Shown here: one piece after another, positions 47,846 through 58,508 of the stretch | Position numbering within the stretch: the first letter of the stretch is position 1 | Layout: every line of letters begins with the position of its first letter | Assembly: GCF_016238445.1 (NCBI RefSeq) | Contig: NZ_JABANU010000001.1 | Location: 123,324 to 187,323 of the forward strand | Length of the DNA stretch: 64,000 bases | Source of the DNA: Staphylococcus canis | Lineage (GTDB): Bacteria; Bacillota; Bacilli; Staphylococcales; Staphylococcaceae | Reading direction: 5' to 3' | The notes under the pieces: model-generated | Databases searched by the model: none | The model's input: only the letters and a program-made list of their open reading frames with translations | Told to the model about the DNA's origin: nothing | Position numbers and translations under genes: made by a program

Positions 47846-49159
47846 ATGAATGCAGTCGTGATAGCGGTTATCTTAATGATAGTATTATGTTTATGCCGCT
47901 TAAATGTTGTGATTAGCTTATTTATCAGTGCACTAGTAGGTGGTCTGATAGCAGGATTATCGCTTAATCACACAATTTCAATATTCACAGAAAATATCGT
48001 TGATGGTGCAGAAGTTGCCTTAAGTTATGCTTTACTTGGGGGATTTGCAGCATTGATATCTTATAGCGGAATAACCGATTATCTTGTTGAACGTATTATT
48101 ACTAAAATCCGTGCAGAACAAACGAAAACATCACGTATTAAGGTTAAAGTCGTGATTTTAGTAAGTTTACTTACGTTGAGTATTATGAGTCAGAATATCA
48201 TTCCAGTACATATCGCTTTTATTCCTATTGTAATTCCACCACTCATTAGCTTATTTAATGAGTTGAATTTGGACAGACGTTTAATCGCTATAATCATTGG
48301 ATTTGGTTTATGTTTCCCATATGTATTATTACCGTTTGGTTTTGGCCATATTTTCCAGGAAATTATTCAAAAAGGGTTTGATAAGGCTAATCACCCTATC
48401 GAATTTAATCAAATATGGAAAGCAATGCTTATTCCTGCTTCAGGATATATTATTGGCTTATTGTTAGCATTATTTTATTACCGCAAGCCAAGAACATATA
48501 AAGAAATTCAAACTACTGCAAAAGCAAATGAAAAAGCTTTAAAACCCTATGTACTTGTAGTCACAATAATCGCGATACTTGCAACGTTTACGGTTCAAAC
48601 GATTACAAATTCTATGATTTTTGGTGCATTAGCTGGGGTTCTAGTGTTTTTCGTATCAGGTGCATATCAATGGCGTCGTTTAGATGATCAATTTGTAGAA
48701 GGTATTAAAATAATGGCTTATATCGGTGTTGTAATTTTAACAGCAAATGGTTTTGCGGGTGTGATGAGTGAGACTGGAGATATTGAAAAATTAGTCCAAA
48801 GTCTTACACACATCGCGGGGGACAATAAGCTTTTAAGTATTGTTTTAATGTATATTATAGGGCTCATCGTTACTTTAGGCATAGGGTCTTCTTTTGCTAC
48901 CATTCCAATTCTAGCTGCATTATTCATTCCTTTTGGTGAATCTTTAGGTATGAGTACGATGGCTTTAATTGCCTTGATTGGAACAGCGAGTGCACTTGGT
49001 GATTCGGGTTCTCCTGCAAGTGACTCAACATTAGGACCGACTGCTGGATTAAACGTAGATGGTCAGCATGATCACATTAGAGATACATGTATACCAAACT
49101 TTGTCTTTTATAACGTGCCACTGATTATAATGGGAACAATCGCTGGACTTGTATTATAA
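47846..49159 (+). CDS. NhaC-superfamily transporter (YuiF-like)
   Basis: Integral membrane protein of 437 aa with about eleven hydrophobic helices. The repeated glycine-rich motifs GGFAALISYSG (about 69) and GTASALGDSGSPASDSTLGP (about 380-399) and NIIPVHIAFIPIVIPP (about 117) match the Na+/H+ antiporter NhaC-like family. Relatives such as YuiF have been predicted to carry amino acids (histidine), so the substrate is uncertain. RBS AAAGGAG lies upstream of ATG 47846. It lies 23 bp upstream of the thioesterase gene. Confidence 0.78.
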   Translation: MNAVVIAVILMIVLCLCRLNVVISLFISALVGGLIAGLSLNHTISIFTENIVDGAEVALSYALLGGFAALISYSGITDYLVERIITKIRAEQTKTSRIKVKVVILVSLLTLSIMSQNIIPVHIAFIPIVIPPLISLFNELNLDRRLIAIIIGFGLCFPYVLLPFGFGHIFQEIIQKGFDKANHPIEFNQIWKAMLIPASGYIIGLLLALFYYRKPRTYKEIQTTAKANEKALKPYVLVVTIIAILATFTVQTITNSMIFGALAGVLVFFVSGAYQWRRLDDQFVEGIKIMAYIGVVILTANGFAGVMSETGDIEKLVQSLTHIAGDNKLLSIVLMYIIGLIVTLGIGSSFATIPILAALFIPFGESLGMSTMALIALIGTASALGDSGSPASDSTLGPTAGLNVDGQHDHIRDTCIPNFVFYNVPLIIMGTIAGLVL

Positions 49160-49182
49160 TCATATAAAAAGGAGGCACTAGC

Positions 49183-49560
49183 ATGACGCATTTAATTGAA
49201 CTCTTAGATATGAAAGTACTTGAAAAACGTGATGGTTACATCAAAATGTCGATGCCAGTTACAGATAAGGTCAAGCAACCTTTTGGCTACCTTCATGGTG
49301 GTGCTACAATGGCACTTGGTGAAACCGCATGTTCGATGGGTTCAGCAGCATTAGTAGATACAACTGAAGCTATACCAGTTGGTTTAGAAATGAACGCGAA
49401 TCATATTAAATCAGCACGAGACGGTGAAGTTTATGCTGAGGCACGTATTTTACATCAAGGTTATTCGACACATGTATGGGATATACACATCACTGATGAG
49501 AAAGGACAATTAGTCACTGTTATGAGGGGAACAATTGCGATTAAAAGAAGAAAGCAATAA
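49183..49560 (+). CDS. Hotdog-fold thioesterase (PaaI family; MenI candidate)
   Basis: Acyl-CoA thioesterase of 125 aa. The hotdog helix FGYLHGGATMALGETACSMG (about 30-49) has the catalytic Glu and the HGG turn, and VGLEMNANHIKSARDGEVYAEA the central strand. A related gene (yuxO/menI) lies next to the Mrp antiporter operon in Bacillus and hydrolyses DHNA-CoA in menaquinone synthesis; the same placement here beside mnh supports that role, but it is inferred. RBS AAAGGAGG lies upstream of ATG 49183. Confidence 0.8.
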   Translation: MTHLIELLDMKVLEKRDGYIKMSMPVTDKVKQPFGYLHGGATMALGETACSMGSAALVDTTEAIPVGLEMNANHIKSARDGEVYAEARILHQGYSTHVWDIHITDEKGQLVTVMRGTIAIKRRKQ

Positions 49561-49572
49561 TTGCATAATATT

Positions 49573-49616
49573 AAAAAGGCGCTACTATTTTATCAATGAA
49601 AGTAGCGCCTTTTTTA
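49573..49616. terminator. Bidirectional terminator between the thioesterase and mnhG
   Basis: A perfect 14-bp GC-rich stem (49573-49586 with 49601-49614) has A/T runs on both outer sides and serves the convergent thioesterase gene and mnh operon. Confidence 0.9.
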
Positions 49617-49624
49617 GATAATAT

Positions 49625-49981
49625 TTAGAGTTTTGTTCCTTTTAAATCATCTTTTACTTCATCTAGTTTTAAACGTTTTGAAGCATGGATTTTGAGATTA
49701 TATGAAGCCTTTAAAACTAAGTGACTTGAAAGGGGGCCTGTTATAAATACGAACATAATACCTATAAGTAATTGAAAATTAACATAGCCTTCTTTACCAA
49801 TGAAATAAATGAATGTCCCTGTTAAAAGTAACATGGCCCCTAATGTTGCTGCTTTACCAGCGGCATGAGCACGTGAATAAACATCATCTAGACGTAACAT
49901 ACCAATCGCTGCCAAAGCACTGAATAATGCACCGATAATTACAAGAATCAATCCAATACTAATCACGATTGTCTCTGTCAT
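49625..49981 (-). CDS. mnhG: Na+/H+ antiporter subunit MnhG
   Basis: Small membrane subunit of 118 aa with about three helices ([21 protein letters not shown] near the N-terminus, in parts; [32 protein letters not shown]). The segment [16 protein letters not shown] is the MnhG/MrpG hallmark. Required for assembly of the hetero-oligomeric antiporter. It starts 23 bp inside the end of mnhF and is the last gene of the operon. Confidence 0.94.
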   Translation of the reverse strand: MTETIVISIGLILVIIGALFSALAAIGMLRLDDVYSRAHAAGKAATLGAMLLLTGTFIYFIGKEGYVNFQLLIGIMFVFITGPLSSHLVLKASYNLKIHASKRLKLDEVKDDLKGTKL

Positions 49982-50252
49982 GTTCTATCACCTGACCTTT
50001 ATCCATAAATTTTGCAAACACTGCTGTTCCTAAAAAGGCAAGAATCCCAATTAAAAGAATTGCGACGATCATATAATGTGTGCCTAAGATAATCGAAAAT
50101 AGTCCGATGATAGCCATCAATTGAATACCTATGGCATCGAGTGCTACGACGCGATCAGGAAGTGAAGGGCCGATGATGACACGAACAAGTATTGCAAGGA
50201 TAGATAACACTACAATAACAAGAGCGATTATGATTACAATATCTAAATTCAT
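49959..50252 (-). CDS. mnhF: Na+/H+ antiporter subunit MnhF
   Basis: Membrane subunit of 97 aa with three helices. The conserved [19 protein letters not shown] (about 24-42) is diagnostic for MnhF/MrpF, followed by the hydrophobic segment [12 protein letters not shown]. MrpF has been linked to cholate and Na+ efflux in Bacillus. The ATG overlaps the mnhE stop as ATGA, indicating translational coupling. Confidence 0.94.
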   Translation of the reverse strand: MNLDIVIIIALVIVVLSILAILVRVIIGPSLPDRVVALDAIGIQLMAIIGLFSIILGTHYMIVAILLIGILAFLGTAVFAKFMDKGQVIEHDRDNRD

Positions 50253-50728
50253 GATTCACCCACCTCTCTCACTGCTTTTTCGAGTGATGCTTTAATTCCA
50301 GCGACTTCTTCTTCTTTTGTTGAAAAATCTAAGCAATGAATATACAGCCTTTTCATATCATCATTTACACCAATAACTACAGTTCCTGGTGTGAGTGTGA
50401 TTAAATTTGATAATAGTGCGACTTGCCATTTATGTTCGAGATCTGTTTCATAAATAAAAAAGGCAGATTCATTTTTAATATGAGGTTGAAGAATAATACG
50501 CAATACATCTAAGTTCGCTTTAATCAATTCGATTAAAAAGATCAGTAACAATTTAAAAACTTTGTATAGTGTAATGATATAAAATCGACCAGGAAGTAAA
50601 TGACGCATTAAATAAACAAGGAATAATGCGAATAAATATCCTAAAACAAAGTTGTTCATCGTGTAACTATCTGATAAAAATAACCAAAACACGGCTAAAA
50701 AGAGATTGATAACAATTTGTACTGCCAT
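50249..50728 (-). CDS. mnhE: Na+/H+ antiporter subunit MnhE
   Basis: Membrane subunit of 159 aa with N-terminal helices ([28 protein letters not shown]) and a cytoplasmic C-terminal domain containing [16 protein letters not shown] (about 107-122), the family signature. It starts one base after the mnhD stop. Confidence 0.94.
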   Translation of the reverse strand: MAVQIVINLFLAVFWLFLSDSYTMNNFVLGYLFALFLVYLMRHLLPGRFYIITLYKVFKLLLIFLIELIKANLDVLRIILQPHIKNESAFFIYETDLEHKWQVALLSNLITLTPGTVVIGVNDDMKRLYIHCLDFSTKEEEVAGIKASLEKAVREVGES

Positions 50729-50729
50729 A

Positions 50730-52232
50730 TTACTTCACCCCCAATACGCTTTGAATATAAACATCAGGTTGATAGAATGATTTCGCTGCTTCGGCAATGA
50801 TTGGATACAATTGACCTGCACCAAGTCCGAAAGCAACAGAAATAATTACTGCTAATACACTCACTGCAAGTAAGCCACGGTGGTGTAGGCGTGGGTTATA
50901 GAAATAACCATAACTCTTACCAAAAAAGCCTCTTAAGAAAATATTAATAACAGAATATAGTACAACTAAACTTGATAATAATACGATAATGCCACTTGCA
51001 TAAAACCCTTGTTCAAATGTGGCTTGAACAATATATAATTTACCGTAAAATCCACTTAAAGGTGGAATTCCTGCTAAACTTAAAGCAGCAATAAAATAAG
51101 TCCAGCCTAATAGTGGATAATGGTGAATTAAACCACCAAAATCACGAATATCAGTTGATTTAGTAATTTTATACATAATGCCGATTAAAAAGAATAGGGC
51201 TGCTTTAATTAACATATCGTGAATCGTATAGTAAATCGCCCCAATAATACCAGCTTCATTCATCATAGAGACACCTACTAAGATCACGCCAATTGCAATC
51301 ATGATGTTATAAAGAATAATGCGTTTCGTGTCTCGATAACCAACAGCCCCGATACATCCAAATATAATAGTCAGTAAAGCTAATGCTAAAAGGGTATAGT
51401 GTGAGAAAGTAAGCGTATTATGGAAGAATAAGCTCATTGTTCTCAAAATAGCGTATACCCCAACTTTTGTAAGTAAAGCACCGAAAAATGCAATGACCGC
51501 AAATGGTGGCGCATAATATGCACCTGGTAACCATACATACATTGGAAATACAGCAGCTTTTGTAGCAAATACGAAAAGAAACAGGACAAATACGATACTG
51601 ATTAAGCCAGGATGTTCATTTGAAAGCTGGTGAAGTTTCTGGCTAATATCGGCCATATTTAATGTACCTACAATAGAATAAAGTATACCTACTGCAATAA
51701 TGAAAAACGCAGAAGAGACCACATTCACTAGTAAGTATTTGACACTTTCTTGAAGCTGTATTTTAGTTCCACCAATTACAAGTAATCCGTATGATGACAT
51801 TAAGAATACTTCAAAGAATACGAATAAGTTAAAAATATCACCTGTTATAAATGCACCATTAATCCCAGTCAACATAAACATCACTGTGAAGTAATAGTAA
51901 TAGGTTTCGCGGTGCAATCCTATTGACTGATAAGAGAATAGGATAATTAAAATCGTGATAAGAACACTTGTCGTTACAAGTAACGCACTCAATAAATCAA
52001 CAACGAATACGATACTATAAGGTGCTTTCCATGATCCGAGCTCTAATATGAGTGGATGTCCTGCTTGCCATACATTGTATAAGTTGATTAAGGCAAATAT
52101 TAAGGTAATGATCGCACCTGTTAATGCAATAAAACGTTTAATGAAAGGACGTAAGCCACTAAAAATTAGAAGTATAGCTGTGATGACCGGTACAACAAGG
52201 ACTGCAACAATTAAATTTTCATTCATCATCAT
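50730..52232 (-). CDS. mnhD: Na+/H+ antiporter subunit MnhD
   Basis: Proton-translocating subunit of 500 aa with about 14 helices, homologous to complex I NuoM/N. Conserved charged membrane residues include the Glu in [13 protein letters not shown] (about 137) and the Lys in [22 protein letters not shown] (about 219; parts [22 protein letters not shown]). RBS AAAGGAG lies 9 nt before the first of three tandem ATGs (52232). It overlaps mnhC by 14 bp. Confidence 0.95.
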   Translation of the reverse strand: MMMNENLIVAVLVVPVITAILLIFSGLRPFIKRFIALTGAIITLIFALINLYNVWQAGHPLILELGSWKAPYSIVFVVDLLSALLVTTSVLITILIILFSYQSIGLHRETYYYYFTVMFMLTGINGAFITGDIFNLFVFFEVFLMSSYGLLVIGGTKIQLQESVKYLLVNVVSSAFFIIAVGILYSIVGTLNMADISQKLHQLSNEHPGLISIVFVLFLFVFATKAAVFPMYVWLPGAYYAPPFAVIAFFGALLTKVGVYAILRTMSLFFHNTLTFSHYTLLALALLTIIFGCIGAVGYRDTKRIILYNIMIAIGVILVGVSMMNEAGIIGAIYYTIHDMLIKAALFFLIGIMYKITKSTDIRDFGGLIHHYPLLGWTYFIAALSLAGIPPLSGFYGKLYIVQATFEQGFYASGIIVLLSSLVVLYSVINIFLRGFFGKSYGYFYNPRLHHRGLLAVSVLAVIISVAFGLGAGQLYPIIAEAAKSFYQPDVYIQSVLGVK

Positions 52233-52566
52233 CTTGTGGTACTCCTTTCATTCGTTCAACATTATCTGTTCCGAGCTCTTTATAACTTCTAAATGCAAGT
52301 ACTAAGAAAAATGCTGTTACAGCAAATGAAATAACAATCGCTGTTAAAATTAGCGCTTGAGGGATAGGATCGACGTAATCTGTGACACCTTTAACTAAAA
52401 TAGGGACATTTCCGTTTTTCAAACCACCCATCGTTAATAAAAATAAATTTGCTGCATGTGATAATAATGTTGTGCCGATAATAATGCGAATTAAACTTTT
52501 GGATAGAATAAGATATACGCTAATGGAGACTAAAATACCGCAAACAATGATTAATAAAATTTCCAT
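52219..52566 (-). CDS. mnhC: Na+/H+ antiporter subunit MnhC
   Basis: Membrane subunit of 115 aa with three helices, homologous to Nuo[15 protein letters not shown] (about 37-50) and [21 protein letters not shown] (parts [21 protein letters not shown]) are the family features. Its ATG shares one base with the mnhB stop (TAATG), a coupling signal. Confidence 0.95.
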   Translation of the reverse strand: MEILLIIVCGILVSISVYLILSKSLIRIIIGTTLLSHAANLFLLTMGGLKNGNVPILVKGVTDYVDPIPQALILTAIVISFAVTAFFLVLAFRSYKELGTDNVERMKGVPQDDDE

Positions 52567-52997
52567 TATTTATTCTCTCCAATCGTTAATATGATTGTTA
52601 ACACTGTACCAATTACAACAAGTAATACACCTGTGTCGAATAATACAGCTGTGTGTAAATGCATCGGTTTAAGTAAAGGAATTGGAATATCAAAAGAGGT
52701 ATGTGTAAAAAAGTTCTTATGATAAAACCAACTTAACATAGGTGAACCTACGCAAAATGTCAAACCTAATGCGATTAACTTTTTAAAATCCCAAGGAAAG
52801 ACTTTTTGTAATGTTTTCACATCAAATGCAACTGCTATAATGACGAGTGCACTTGAAACAAGTAAACCACCAATAAAGCCGCCCCCAGGTGTATAGTGTC
52901 CGGCTAAGAATAGGGAGAAGCCGAACATCATGATCAAGAAGAATATGACGACTGATGAATATTGAGAAATTAAATCATTTTTTTGTCTGTTCAACAT
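52566..52997 (-). CDS. mnhB: Na+/H+ antiporter subunit MnhB
   Basis: Membrane subunit of 143 aa with about four helices. The signature [17 protein letters not shown] (about 26-42) is typical of MnhB/MrpB. The start is ATG 52997, just after AAAGGGTGGAG (a TTG three bases on would give MNRQ...); a longer frame to 53018 is unlikely because it would include the RBS. It overlaps mnhA by 23 bp. Confidence 0.92.
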   Translation of the reverse strand: MLNRQKNDLISQYSSVVIFFLIMMFGFSLFLAGHYTPGGGFIGGLLVSSALVIIAVAFDVKTLQKVFPWDFKKLIALGLTFCVGSPMLSWFYHKNFFTHTSFDIPIPLLKPMHLHTAVLFDTGVLLVVIGTVLTIILTIGENK

Positions 52998-55392
52998 GCT
53001 CCACCCTTTCATAACCATTTTTATGTTTTGCGCGTAACTTAATTAAAGTATAAATACCCATTCCAGCGATACCGAGTACGGCTGATTCAAAAAGTGTATC
53101 GGTACCACGGAAGTCGACAAGAATTACGTTAACCATATTTTTACCTTGAGCTAAATCATAAACATGTTCTTTGTAAAAAGCGCTAATTGATGCAAAATGA
53201 CGGTTACCGTAAGCGATTAAACCTAAAACGATAACTACAAGTCCAACACCAATTGAAATAATAATATTTCCAACTTTATGACTTACACTTTCGTTGTAAC
53301 GACTGATATTCGGTAAATGATAGAAACAAAGTAAAAACAGTGCAGTAGAAATCGTTTCAACAACGAATTGTGTTAACGCTAAGTCAGGTGCGTTAAAGAA
53401 GATAAAGAATATCGCCATAGAATAGCCAACCGCACTTAACATAATGATACTAAACAATCTTGAACGCGCAAATACAATCATAATCGCAGCAATTGTAATC
53501 GTAACAACAGATATTGCTTCATATGTGCGAATAGATGATACATTATCAAGGTTGATTGTAAATGGTGAGAATATCAGTGTAAGAATCGTTAGTAATATCA
53601 TCATAAAGAAAATAATGACTAAATTATTACGATTATAGCCAGTCATATAAGTTCGTGTAATTTGAGTCGCATAATAAGGTGAATAACGTCCTGTCGCATT
53701 ATACCAATGATTTAAAGTTAAAACGTCTGGTATACGTTTTAAAACTTTTGTCCAGCGTTTAGCCGTAAAGAATAAAATAATACCTACAATGTAAATAATT
53801 AATGTCGAGATAAAGGCTGGTGTAATACCGTGCCATAATTGAAATTCAGCATGTACAGAATTTGAGCCTGCAATAGCACGTGCAGCCGGTTCGACTAACG
53901 GTCCAGTAACAAGGCTTGGGAATAATCCAACACTTACAACTATAATTGATAAGAGAATAGGAGGAATATTCATTAAAATAGAAGCCTCATGTGCTGTATT
54001 AGGTAATGCATCTGGTTTATGTGTACCTAAAAAAATCTCATAAATAAACTTTAAAGAATATACAAAAGTAAAAATACTACCTACAATCGCGATAATCGGT
54101 AACAATATGCCGATTGAATTTAAGCTAAATAGAGGTGCATGTGTTACTTCAATCATAGATTCTAAAAATGCTTCTTTTGATAAAAAGCCATTAAACGGTG
54201 GGATACCAGCCATACTTAAAGCTGTAATAATTGATAAAGTGAATGAAATTGGCATAATTGTCATTAATCCACCTAGTTTTTGAATATCCCTTGTTCCTGT
54301 AGCATGATCGACCGCACCTGTAATCATAAACAATGCGCCTTTAAACGAAGCATGGTTGATTAAATGAAAAATTGCTGCTGTATAGGCTGCAATGTAAAGT
54401 TGACTTTCAGACCCTTCAAAGTGGTAACTTACTGCACCTATTCCTAGCATAGACATAATCATACCCAGTTGAGAAACTGTAGAAAAGGCTAAAATACCTT
54501 TTAAATCAAGTTGCTTTGTTGCATTTAAAGAACCCCAAAATAATGTGATTAATCCGAAAAGTGCAACAGTCCAAATCCACCCTTGTGAAATTGCGAAAAT
54601 AGGTGTCAAACGAGCAACAAGATAAATCCCCGCTTTAACCATTGTTGCAGAGTGAAGATACGCACTTACAGGTGTAGGTGCTTCCATCGCATCTGGTAAC
54701 CATATGTAAAATGGGAATTGTGCTGATTTTGTCATTGCACCGATAATTACGAAAATCATAGCTAATATAAATGTTGGAGATGATTGTATTGAACTTGCTT
54801 GACTTATAATTTCTTGAATGTTCCAGCTGCCAGTAGCGCTATATAATAAGATAAAACCTCCAAGCAATGATAATCCGCCTAATACTGTAATCATCATTGA
54901 TTTCATCGCGCCATACAATGACTTTTCTTTATGACGCCAAAAAGAAATCAGAAGAAAACTTGAAAATGATGTCAGTTCCCAAAATAAATAAAGAATTAGT
55001 AAATTATCTGAGAGCACAACACCTAACATTGCACTCATAAAAATTAGTAAATAACAATAAAAATGACCTAATTGTTCTTCATGGCTTAAGTAACTAATTG
55101 AATATAAAACTACTAAACTTCCGATACCTGTAATTAATAAAGCAAATAATAACCCGAGTCCATCTACATAAACATCAAAGTTCATCCCAATTTGTGGCAT
55201 CCATGAAACGGATTGTTTTGTATAATGTCCGGACATAGTGAGTTTGACATACGTCAAAAAGTACGCAAACAACACAACTGGAATCGGCAATACGAACCAA
55301 CCAAGATGAATACGTTTATAAAAACGATACAGGGTTGGTATGAGTATTGAAAAAATTAACGGTAATAAAACCGCTAAATGTAACCAACTCAT
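52975..55392 (-). CDS. mnhA: Na+/H+ antiporter subunit MnhA
   Basis: Largest subunit, 805 aa with about 20 helices: an N-terminal NuoL-like part (Glu in [19 protein letters not shown], about 140; Lys in [29 protein letters not shown], parts [27 protein letters not shown]) and a C-terminal part with [19 protein letters not shown] (about 765) typical of the MbhE/NuoJ-like extension. First gene of mnhABCDEFG, which uses the proton gradient to expel Na+ and supports alkali and salt tolerance. RBS AAAGGAGG lies upstream of ATG 55392. Confidence 0.95.
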   Translation of the reverse strand: MSWLHLAVLLPLIFSILIPTLYRFYKRIHLGWFVLPIPVVLFAYFLTYVKLTMSGHYTKQSVSWMPQIGMNFDVYVDGLGLLFALLITGIGSLVVLYSISYLSHEEQLGHFYCYLLIFMSAMLGVVLSDNLLILYLFWELTSFSSFLLISFWRHKEKSLYGAMKSMMITVLGGLSLLGGFILLYSATGSWNIQEIISQASSIQSSPTFILAMIFVIIGAMTKSAQFPFYIWLPDAMEAPTPVSAYLHSATMVKAGIYLVARLTPIFAISQGWIWTVALFGLITLFWGSLNATKQLDLKGILAFSTVSQLGMIMSMLGIGAVSYHFEGSESQLYIAAYTAAIFHLINHASFKGALFMITGAVDHATGTRDIQKLGGLMTIMPISFTLSIITALSMAGIPPFNGFLSKEAFLESMIEVTHAPLFSLNSIGILLPIIAIVGSIFTFVYSLKFIYEIFLGTHKPDALPNTAHEASILMNIPPILLSIIVVSVGLFPSLVTGPLVEPAARAIAGSNSVHAEFQLWHGITPAFISTLIIYIVGIILFFTAKRWTKVLKRIPDVLTLNHWYNATGRYSPYYATQITRTYMTGYNRNNLVIIFFMMILLTILTLIFSPFTINLDNVSSIRTYEAISVVTITIAAIMIVFARSRLFSIIMLSAVGYSMAIFFIFFNAPDLALTQFVVETISTALFLLCFYHLPNISRYNESVSHKVGNIIISIGVGLVVIVLGLIAYGNRHFASISAFYKEHVYDLAQGKNMVNVILVDFRGTDTLFESAVLGIAGMGIYTLIKLRAKHKNGYERVEHVEQTKK

Positions 55393-55427
55393 TTGTTGTC
55401 CTCCTTTAAAAAAACTACGATAGTATC

Positions 55428-55456
55428 ATTATACATGAATATGAATGTTCTGAAAA
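55428..55456 (-). promoter_or_regulatory. Promoter of mnhABCDEFG
   Basis: On the minus strand, -35 TTTTCA (55456-55451) and a perfect -10 TATAAT (55433-55428) are 17 bp apart, about 30 nt upstream of mnhA. The -35 lies inside a CodY-like sequence. Confidence 0.6.
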
Positions 55457-55458
55457 AC
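55444..55458. promoter_or_regulatory. CodY-like box at the mnh promoter
   Basis: AATGTTCTGAAAAAC matches 12 of 15 positions of the CodY consensus and overlaps the -35 element. It lies within the same 16-mer, TGAATGTTCTGAAAAA, seen upstream of the GNAT gene at 5.2 kb. Confidence 0.35.
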
Positions 55459-55520
55459 AAGGCACTACAATGATTCTATTAACTTAAAGGTCATATTAAA
55501 TAAGTAGAAACACGTCAAAA

Positions 55521-55901
55521 TTAATCAAAATTTATTTTATATTGACGTGAATAATCTTGTTTAAGTTCATTTAAACAATTTAAAGATGCGTGTGCATAAG
55601 GTGTGTCTTGTGTTTTTAATTTAGTTTCTAAATCAGTGATTGCATTTTGTAGAGATACTGTATATTCTTGACGTTCACCTTCAAATGGTTTTAAACGACT
55701 TTGAGAAGTATAACGTTTCTCATAAAGGCTCAGTGCTTTGCGTTCATGAAAGAAAACACCTTCTACTTCATTAGGTGAATGAAGATCACCTTGTTTTGGA
55801 TGTTTTATGACTTGAAGTACTTTGACTAGCGTTTGGTCAGAGGCATCCTCAACAATTTCAACAACATAGACCCCAGTTTTATGTGAAAAACGATAAAGCA
55901 T
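55521..55901 (-). CDS. kapB: Kinase-associated protein B-like (KapB family)
   Basis: Cytosolic protein of 126 aa. The N-terminal beta-rich half (FSHKTGVYVVEIVED, KVLQVIKHPKQGDLHSPNEVEGVFFHERKAL in parts) and helical C-terminal half match the KapB family, which in Bacillus promotes KinB-dependent sporulation signalling. Staphylococci do not sporulate and no KinB is present, so the role is unknown. No lipoprotein signal is visible. Monocistronic, divergent from the cyclophilin gene. Confidence 0.82.
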   Translation of the reverse strand: MLYRFSHKTGVYVVEIVEDASDQTLVKVLQVIKHPKQGDLHSPNEVEGVFFHERKALSLYEKRYTSQSRLKPFEGERQEYTVSLQNAITDLETKLKTQDTPYAHASLNCLNELKQDYSRQYKINFD

Positions 55902-55972
55902 GATAATTCCATCCTTTCATAAATATGTTAAAATAGTCTTATCATTAAGTTTATCATGAATGGAGTATTAAA

Positions 55973-56566
55973 ATGACTAACTATCCACAATTGACAAAAG
56001 AAATTCAAGAAAATGAAATTAAAGTAGTAATGCATACAAATAAAGGAGATATGACTTTAAAATTATTTCCTGACATTGCACCAAAAACAGTAGAAAACTT
56101 TGTAGAACTTTCGAAAAAAGGTTACTACGATGGCGTAACATTCCACCGTGTAATTAATGACTTTATGATTCAAGGTGGCGACCCAACAGCTACAGGTATG
56201 GGTGGCGAAAGTATTTACGGTCAACCATTTGAAGACGAATTTTCAATGAATGCATTTAATTTATATGGTGCATTATCAATGGCTAATGCCGGACCTGGTA
56301 CAAATGGTTCTCAATTTTTCATTGTTCAAATGAAAGAGTTACCAGCACAAATGGCAAGTCAATTAGAAGATGGAGGCTGGCCTAAAGAAATTGCTGAAGC
56401 GTATCGTGAAAAAGGTGGCACACCATGGTTAGATCAAAAACATACTGTATTTGGTCAACTAATTGAAGGAGAAGATACGTTAGAAGATATCGCAAACGTT
56501 AAAGTGGGCGCGCAAGATAAGCCTGTTTACGATGTTGTGATTGAATCTATTGATATTGAAGGTTAA
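55973..56566 (+). CDS. ppiB: Peptidyl-prolyl cis-trans isomerase, cyclophilin type
   Basis: Cytosolic cyclophilin of 197 aa. Catalytic features: [20 protein letters not shown] (Arg about 60, Phe and Met/Gln), [19 protein letters not shown] (about 102-120) and [18 protein letters not shown] (His near the C-terminus). An insertion (about 125-150) with a [19 protein letters not shown] stretch is typical of the Bacillales form. Acts in folding of cytosolic proteins. Followed 22 bp later by a small DUF1871-like gene. Confidence 0.95.
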   Translation: MTNYPQLTKEIQENEIKVVMHTNKGDMTLKLFPDIAPKTVENFVELSKKGYYDGVTFHRVINDFMIQGGDPTATGMGGESIYGQPFEDEFSMNAFNLYGALSMANAGPGTNGSQFFIVQMKELPAQMASQLEDGGWPKEIAEAYREKGGTPWLDQKHTVFGQLIEGEDTLEDIANVKVGAQDKPVYDVVIESIDIEG

Positions 56567-56588
56567 ACAGTAACGAAAGAGGCAAATT

Positions 56589-56846
56589 ATGGCAAATAAT
56601 GATTTAAATATAAAATTATATCAACAATTATCAGCGTGGAATCCTATGGACTTTGACGATCCGACTTTAGGTGATTCAGAAGTCTATGAAATGATGGATG
56701 CAGTACATCAATTAGGTGAGCCACATGAAATTGCAAAAGCCTTTCAAGATATTTTTAAGTTCTCATTTGAAACTGTGATACCGTACGAGCAATGTTTAAT
56801 AGAAGCAAACAAAGCAGTACAACTACAAAGAACATGTGATTTTTAA
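56589..56846 (+). CDS. Small DUF1871-like protein
   Basis: Acidic helical protein of 85 aa: LYQQLSAWNPMDFDDPTLGDSEVYEMMDAVHQL (in parts: LYQQLSAWNPMDF, DDPTLGDSEVYEM), then KAFQDIFKFSFETVIPYEQCL. The WNP...Y..E and IF..SF patterns resemble DUF1871; function unknown. RBS AAAGAGG lies upstream of ATG 56589. Probably co-transcribed with ppiB and closed by a terminator. Confidence 0.7.
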   Translation: MANNDLNIKLYQQLSAWNPMDFDDPTLGDSEVYEMMDAVHQLGEPHEIAKAFQDIFKFSFETVIPYEQCLIEANKAVQLQRTCDF

Positions 56847-56872
56847 ATATCATTCATTGTTTACAATAAAGT

Positions 56873-56918
56873 ACACAAGGTAGTCCTACGTTTAGTATCG
56901 TCTGCCTTGTGTTTTTTT
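56873..56918 (+). terminator. ppiB operon terminator
   Basis: An 11-bp stem (56873-56883 with 56902-56912) followed by seven T. Confidence 0.85.
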
Positions 56919-56966
56919 ATTAAAATGAGTGTAGTGTAACTTAAATTAGGGTAAATCGTAAATAAA

Positions 56967-56984
56967 AGACAGAAAATTCTGTCT
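56967..56984. promoter_or_regulatory. Palindromic candidate operator upstream of fmdA
   Basis: AGACAGAA and TTCTGTCT are perfect 8-bp arms around an AA centre, ending 13 bp before the fmdA RBS. It does not fit the GlnR/TnrA consensus TGTNAN7TNACA. The left part resembles a CodY half-site (CAGAAAATT). Confidence 0.5.
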
Positions 56985-57010
56985 GAATTAAACAAATGGG
57001 GGAGATTTAT

Positions 57011-58201
57011 ATGCCTAAAAAGTTATTCAGTGTAGATTTAAATAAAAAAATGGATCAACAAGCACATCCAGGACATAACCGATGGCATCCAGATATTCCA
57101 GCAGCTTTCTCTGTTGAGCCGGGAGAATCTTTTCGAATGGAGTGTTTAGATTGGACAGACGGCCAAATTTCAAATAATGATGATCCGAGCGATATCAAAC
57201 ATGTCAATCTTAATCGCGTTCATGTTCTTAGTGGCCCTGTTCATGTTAATGGCGTTGAACCGGGAGACTTACTAGTTGTAGATATATTAGATATTGGTGC
57301 CTTTCCAGAACATGAGTGGGGATTTAATGGTATTTTTGATAAAACAAACGGTGGCAGCTTTTTAGTTGATCATTATCCAGATGCGCAAAAATCGATTTGG
57401 GATTTTAATGGTATTTACGCAACAAGTCGTCATGTACCTGGTGTGGAATTTGCGGGCGTCATTCATCCAGGACTTATTGGCGTTGCACCTTCTCATGAAA
57501 TGTTAGCAGAATGGAATAAAAGAGAAAAAGCACTCGTAGATACAGATCCAACTCGTGAACCACCACTTGCGAATTTACCAACAGAGGATGCGGTAGTATT
57601 AGGTACTTTAAAGGGTAAAGAATTCGAACGTGTGGCAAAAGAAGGGGCAAGAACGGTGCCACCACGTGAAAATGGTGGGAACTGTGATATTAAAAACTTA
57701 TCGAAAGGTTCTAAAATCTATTTTCCTGTTTATGTTGAAGGGGCTAAGTTATCAGTAGGAGATATTCACTTCTCTCAGGGTGATGGTGAGATTACATTCT
57801 GTGGTGGAATAGAGATGCCAGGATGGATTGATCTACGTGTCAATGTGATTAAAGGTGGTATGGAAAAATATCAAATTAAGAAAAACCCAGCATTTAATCC
57901 AAGTCCAGTATTACCAAATTATTCGGATTACATTGTATTTGAAGGGATTTCGGTTAATGAGTTTTCAGGTAAACAAACATACTTAGATGCGAATACGGCT
58001 TATCGCAATGCTTGTTTAAATGCGATAGAATTCTTAAAAACACGTGGCTTTACAGGGGAACAAGCTTATATGTTACTTGGATCTGCACCAGTTCAAGGTA
58101 CAGTTGCCGGTATTGTTGATATCCCGAATGCATGTTGTACGATAGCGATACCTAGAGAAATTTTTAATCCAGGCGTATTACCAAATATGGATGAATCGTA
58201 A
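57011..58201 (+). CDS. fmdA: Formamidase/acetamidase family protein
   Basis: Cytosolic amidohydrolase of 396 aa in the FmdA_AmdA family, releasing ammonia from formamide or short amides. Conserved blocks: NRWHPDIPAAFSVEPGESF (about 22-40), VNGVEPGDLLVVDILDI, GVIHPGLIGVAPSHEML (about 152), RENGGNCDIKNLSKGSKIYFPV and QGDGEITFCGGIEM (about 255). The length fits the about 400-aa formamidases. The start is ATG 57011 after GGGGGAG. It is coupled by a one-base overlap (TAATG) to fmdB, suggesting nitrogen scavenging. Confidence 0.88.
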   Translation: MPKKLFSVDLNKKMDQQAHPGHNRWHPDIPAAFSVEPGESFRMECLDWTDGQISNNDDPSDIKHVNLNRVHVLSGPVHVNGVEPGDLLVVDILDIGAFPEHEWGFNGIFDKTNGGSFLVDHYPDAQKSIWDFNGIYATSRHVPGVEFAGVIHPGLIGVAPSHEMLAEWNKREKALVDTDPTREPPLANLPTEDAVVLGTLKGKEFERVAKEGARTVPPRENGGNCDIKNLSKGSKIYFPVYVEGAKLSVGDIHFSQGDGEITFCGGIEMPGWIDLRVNVIKGGMEKYQIKKNPAFNPSPVLPNYSDYIVFEGISVNEFSGKQTYLDANTAYRNACLNAIEFLKTRGFTGEQAYMLLGSAPVQGTVAGIVDIPNACCTIAIPREIFNPGVLPNMDES

Positions 58202-58467
58202 TGCCAACTTATACTTATCATTGTGAGTCGTGTGGTACATTCACACTGAGACAACGCATGTCAGAGCAACATGAAACCGCAACTTGTCCAGATTGTGAAG
58301 CAATTGCCAAACGAGAGTTTCAACCTTTTCAAACTTATCGACTCGATCAACGTGTGAAGCAAAGAATAGAGAAAGGTCAACAACCACGTATTGTTAAAGG
58401 TAAAGATTTGCCGAAAAAAGCAGCAAAACCTCAAAATACATCTAGACCTTGGATGACAGGTCATTAA
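58201..58467 (+). CDS. fmdB: FmdB-type zinc-ribbon protein
   Basis: Small protein of 88 aa with an N-terminal zinc ribbon: YHCESCGTF (about 6-12) and ATCPDCEAIAKREF (about 28-41), followed by a basic, disordered-looking tail. FmdB proteins accompany formamidase genes and have been proposed as regulators, but a role in Zn delivery is also possible. Its ATG shares a base with the fmdA stop. Confidence 0.88.
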   Translation: MPTYTYHCESCGTFTLRQRMSEQHETATCPDCEAIAKREFQPFQTYRLDQRVKQRIEKGQQPRIVKGKDLPKKAAKPQNTSRPWMTGH

Positions 58468-58508
58468 ACTACACAAAATACAACGTTTGAGCTAATTTGG
58501 ATAAAACA

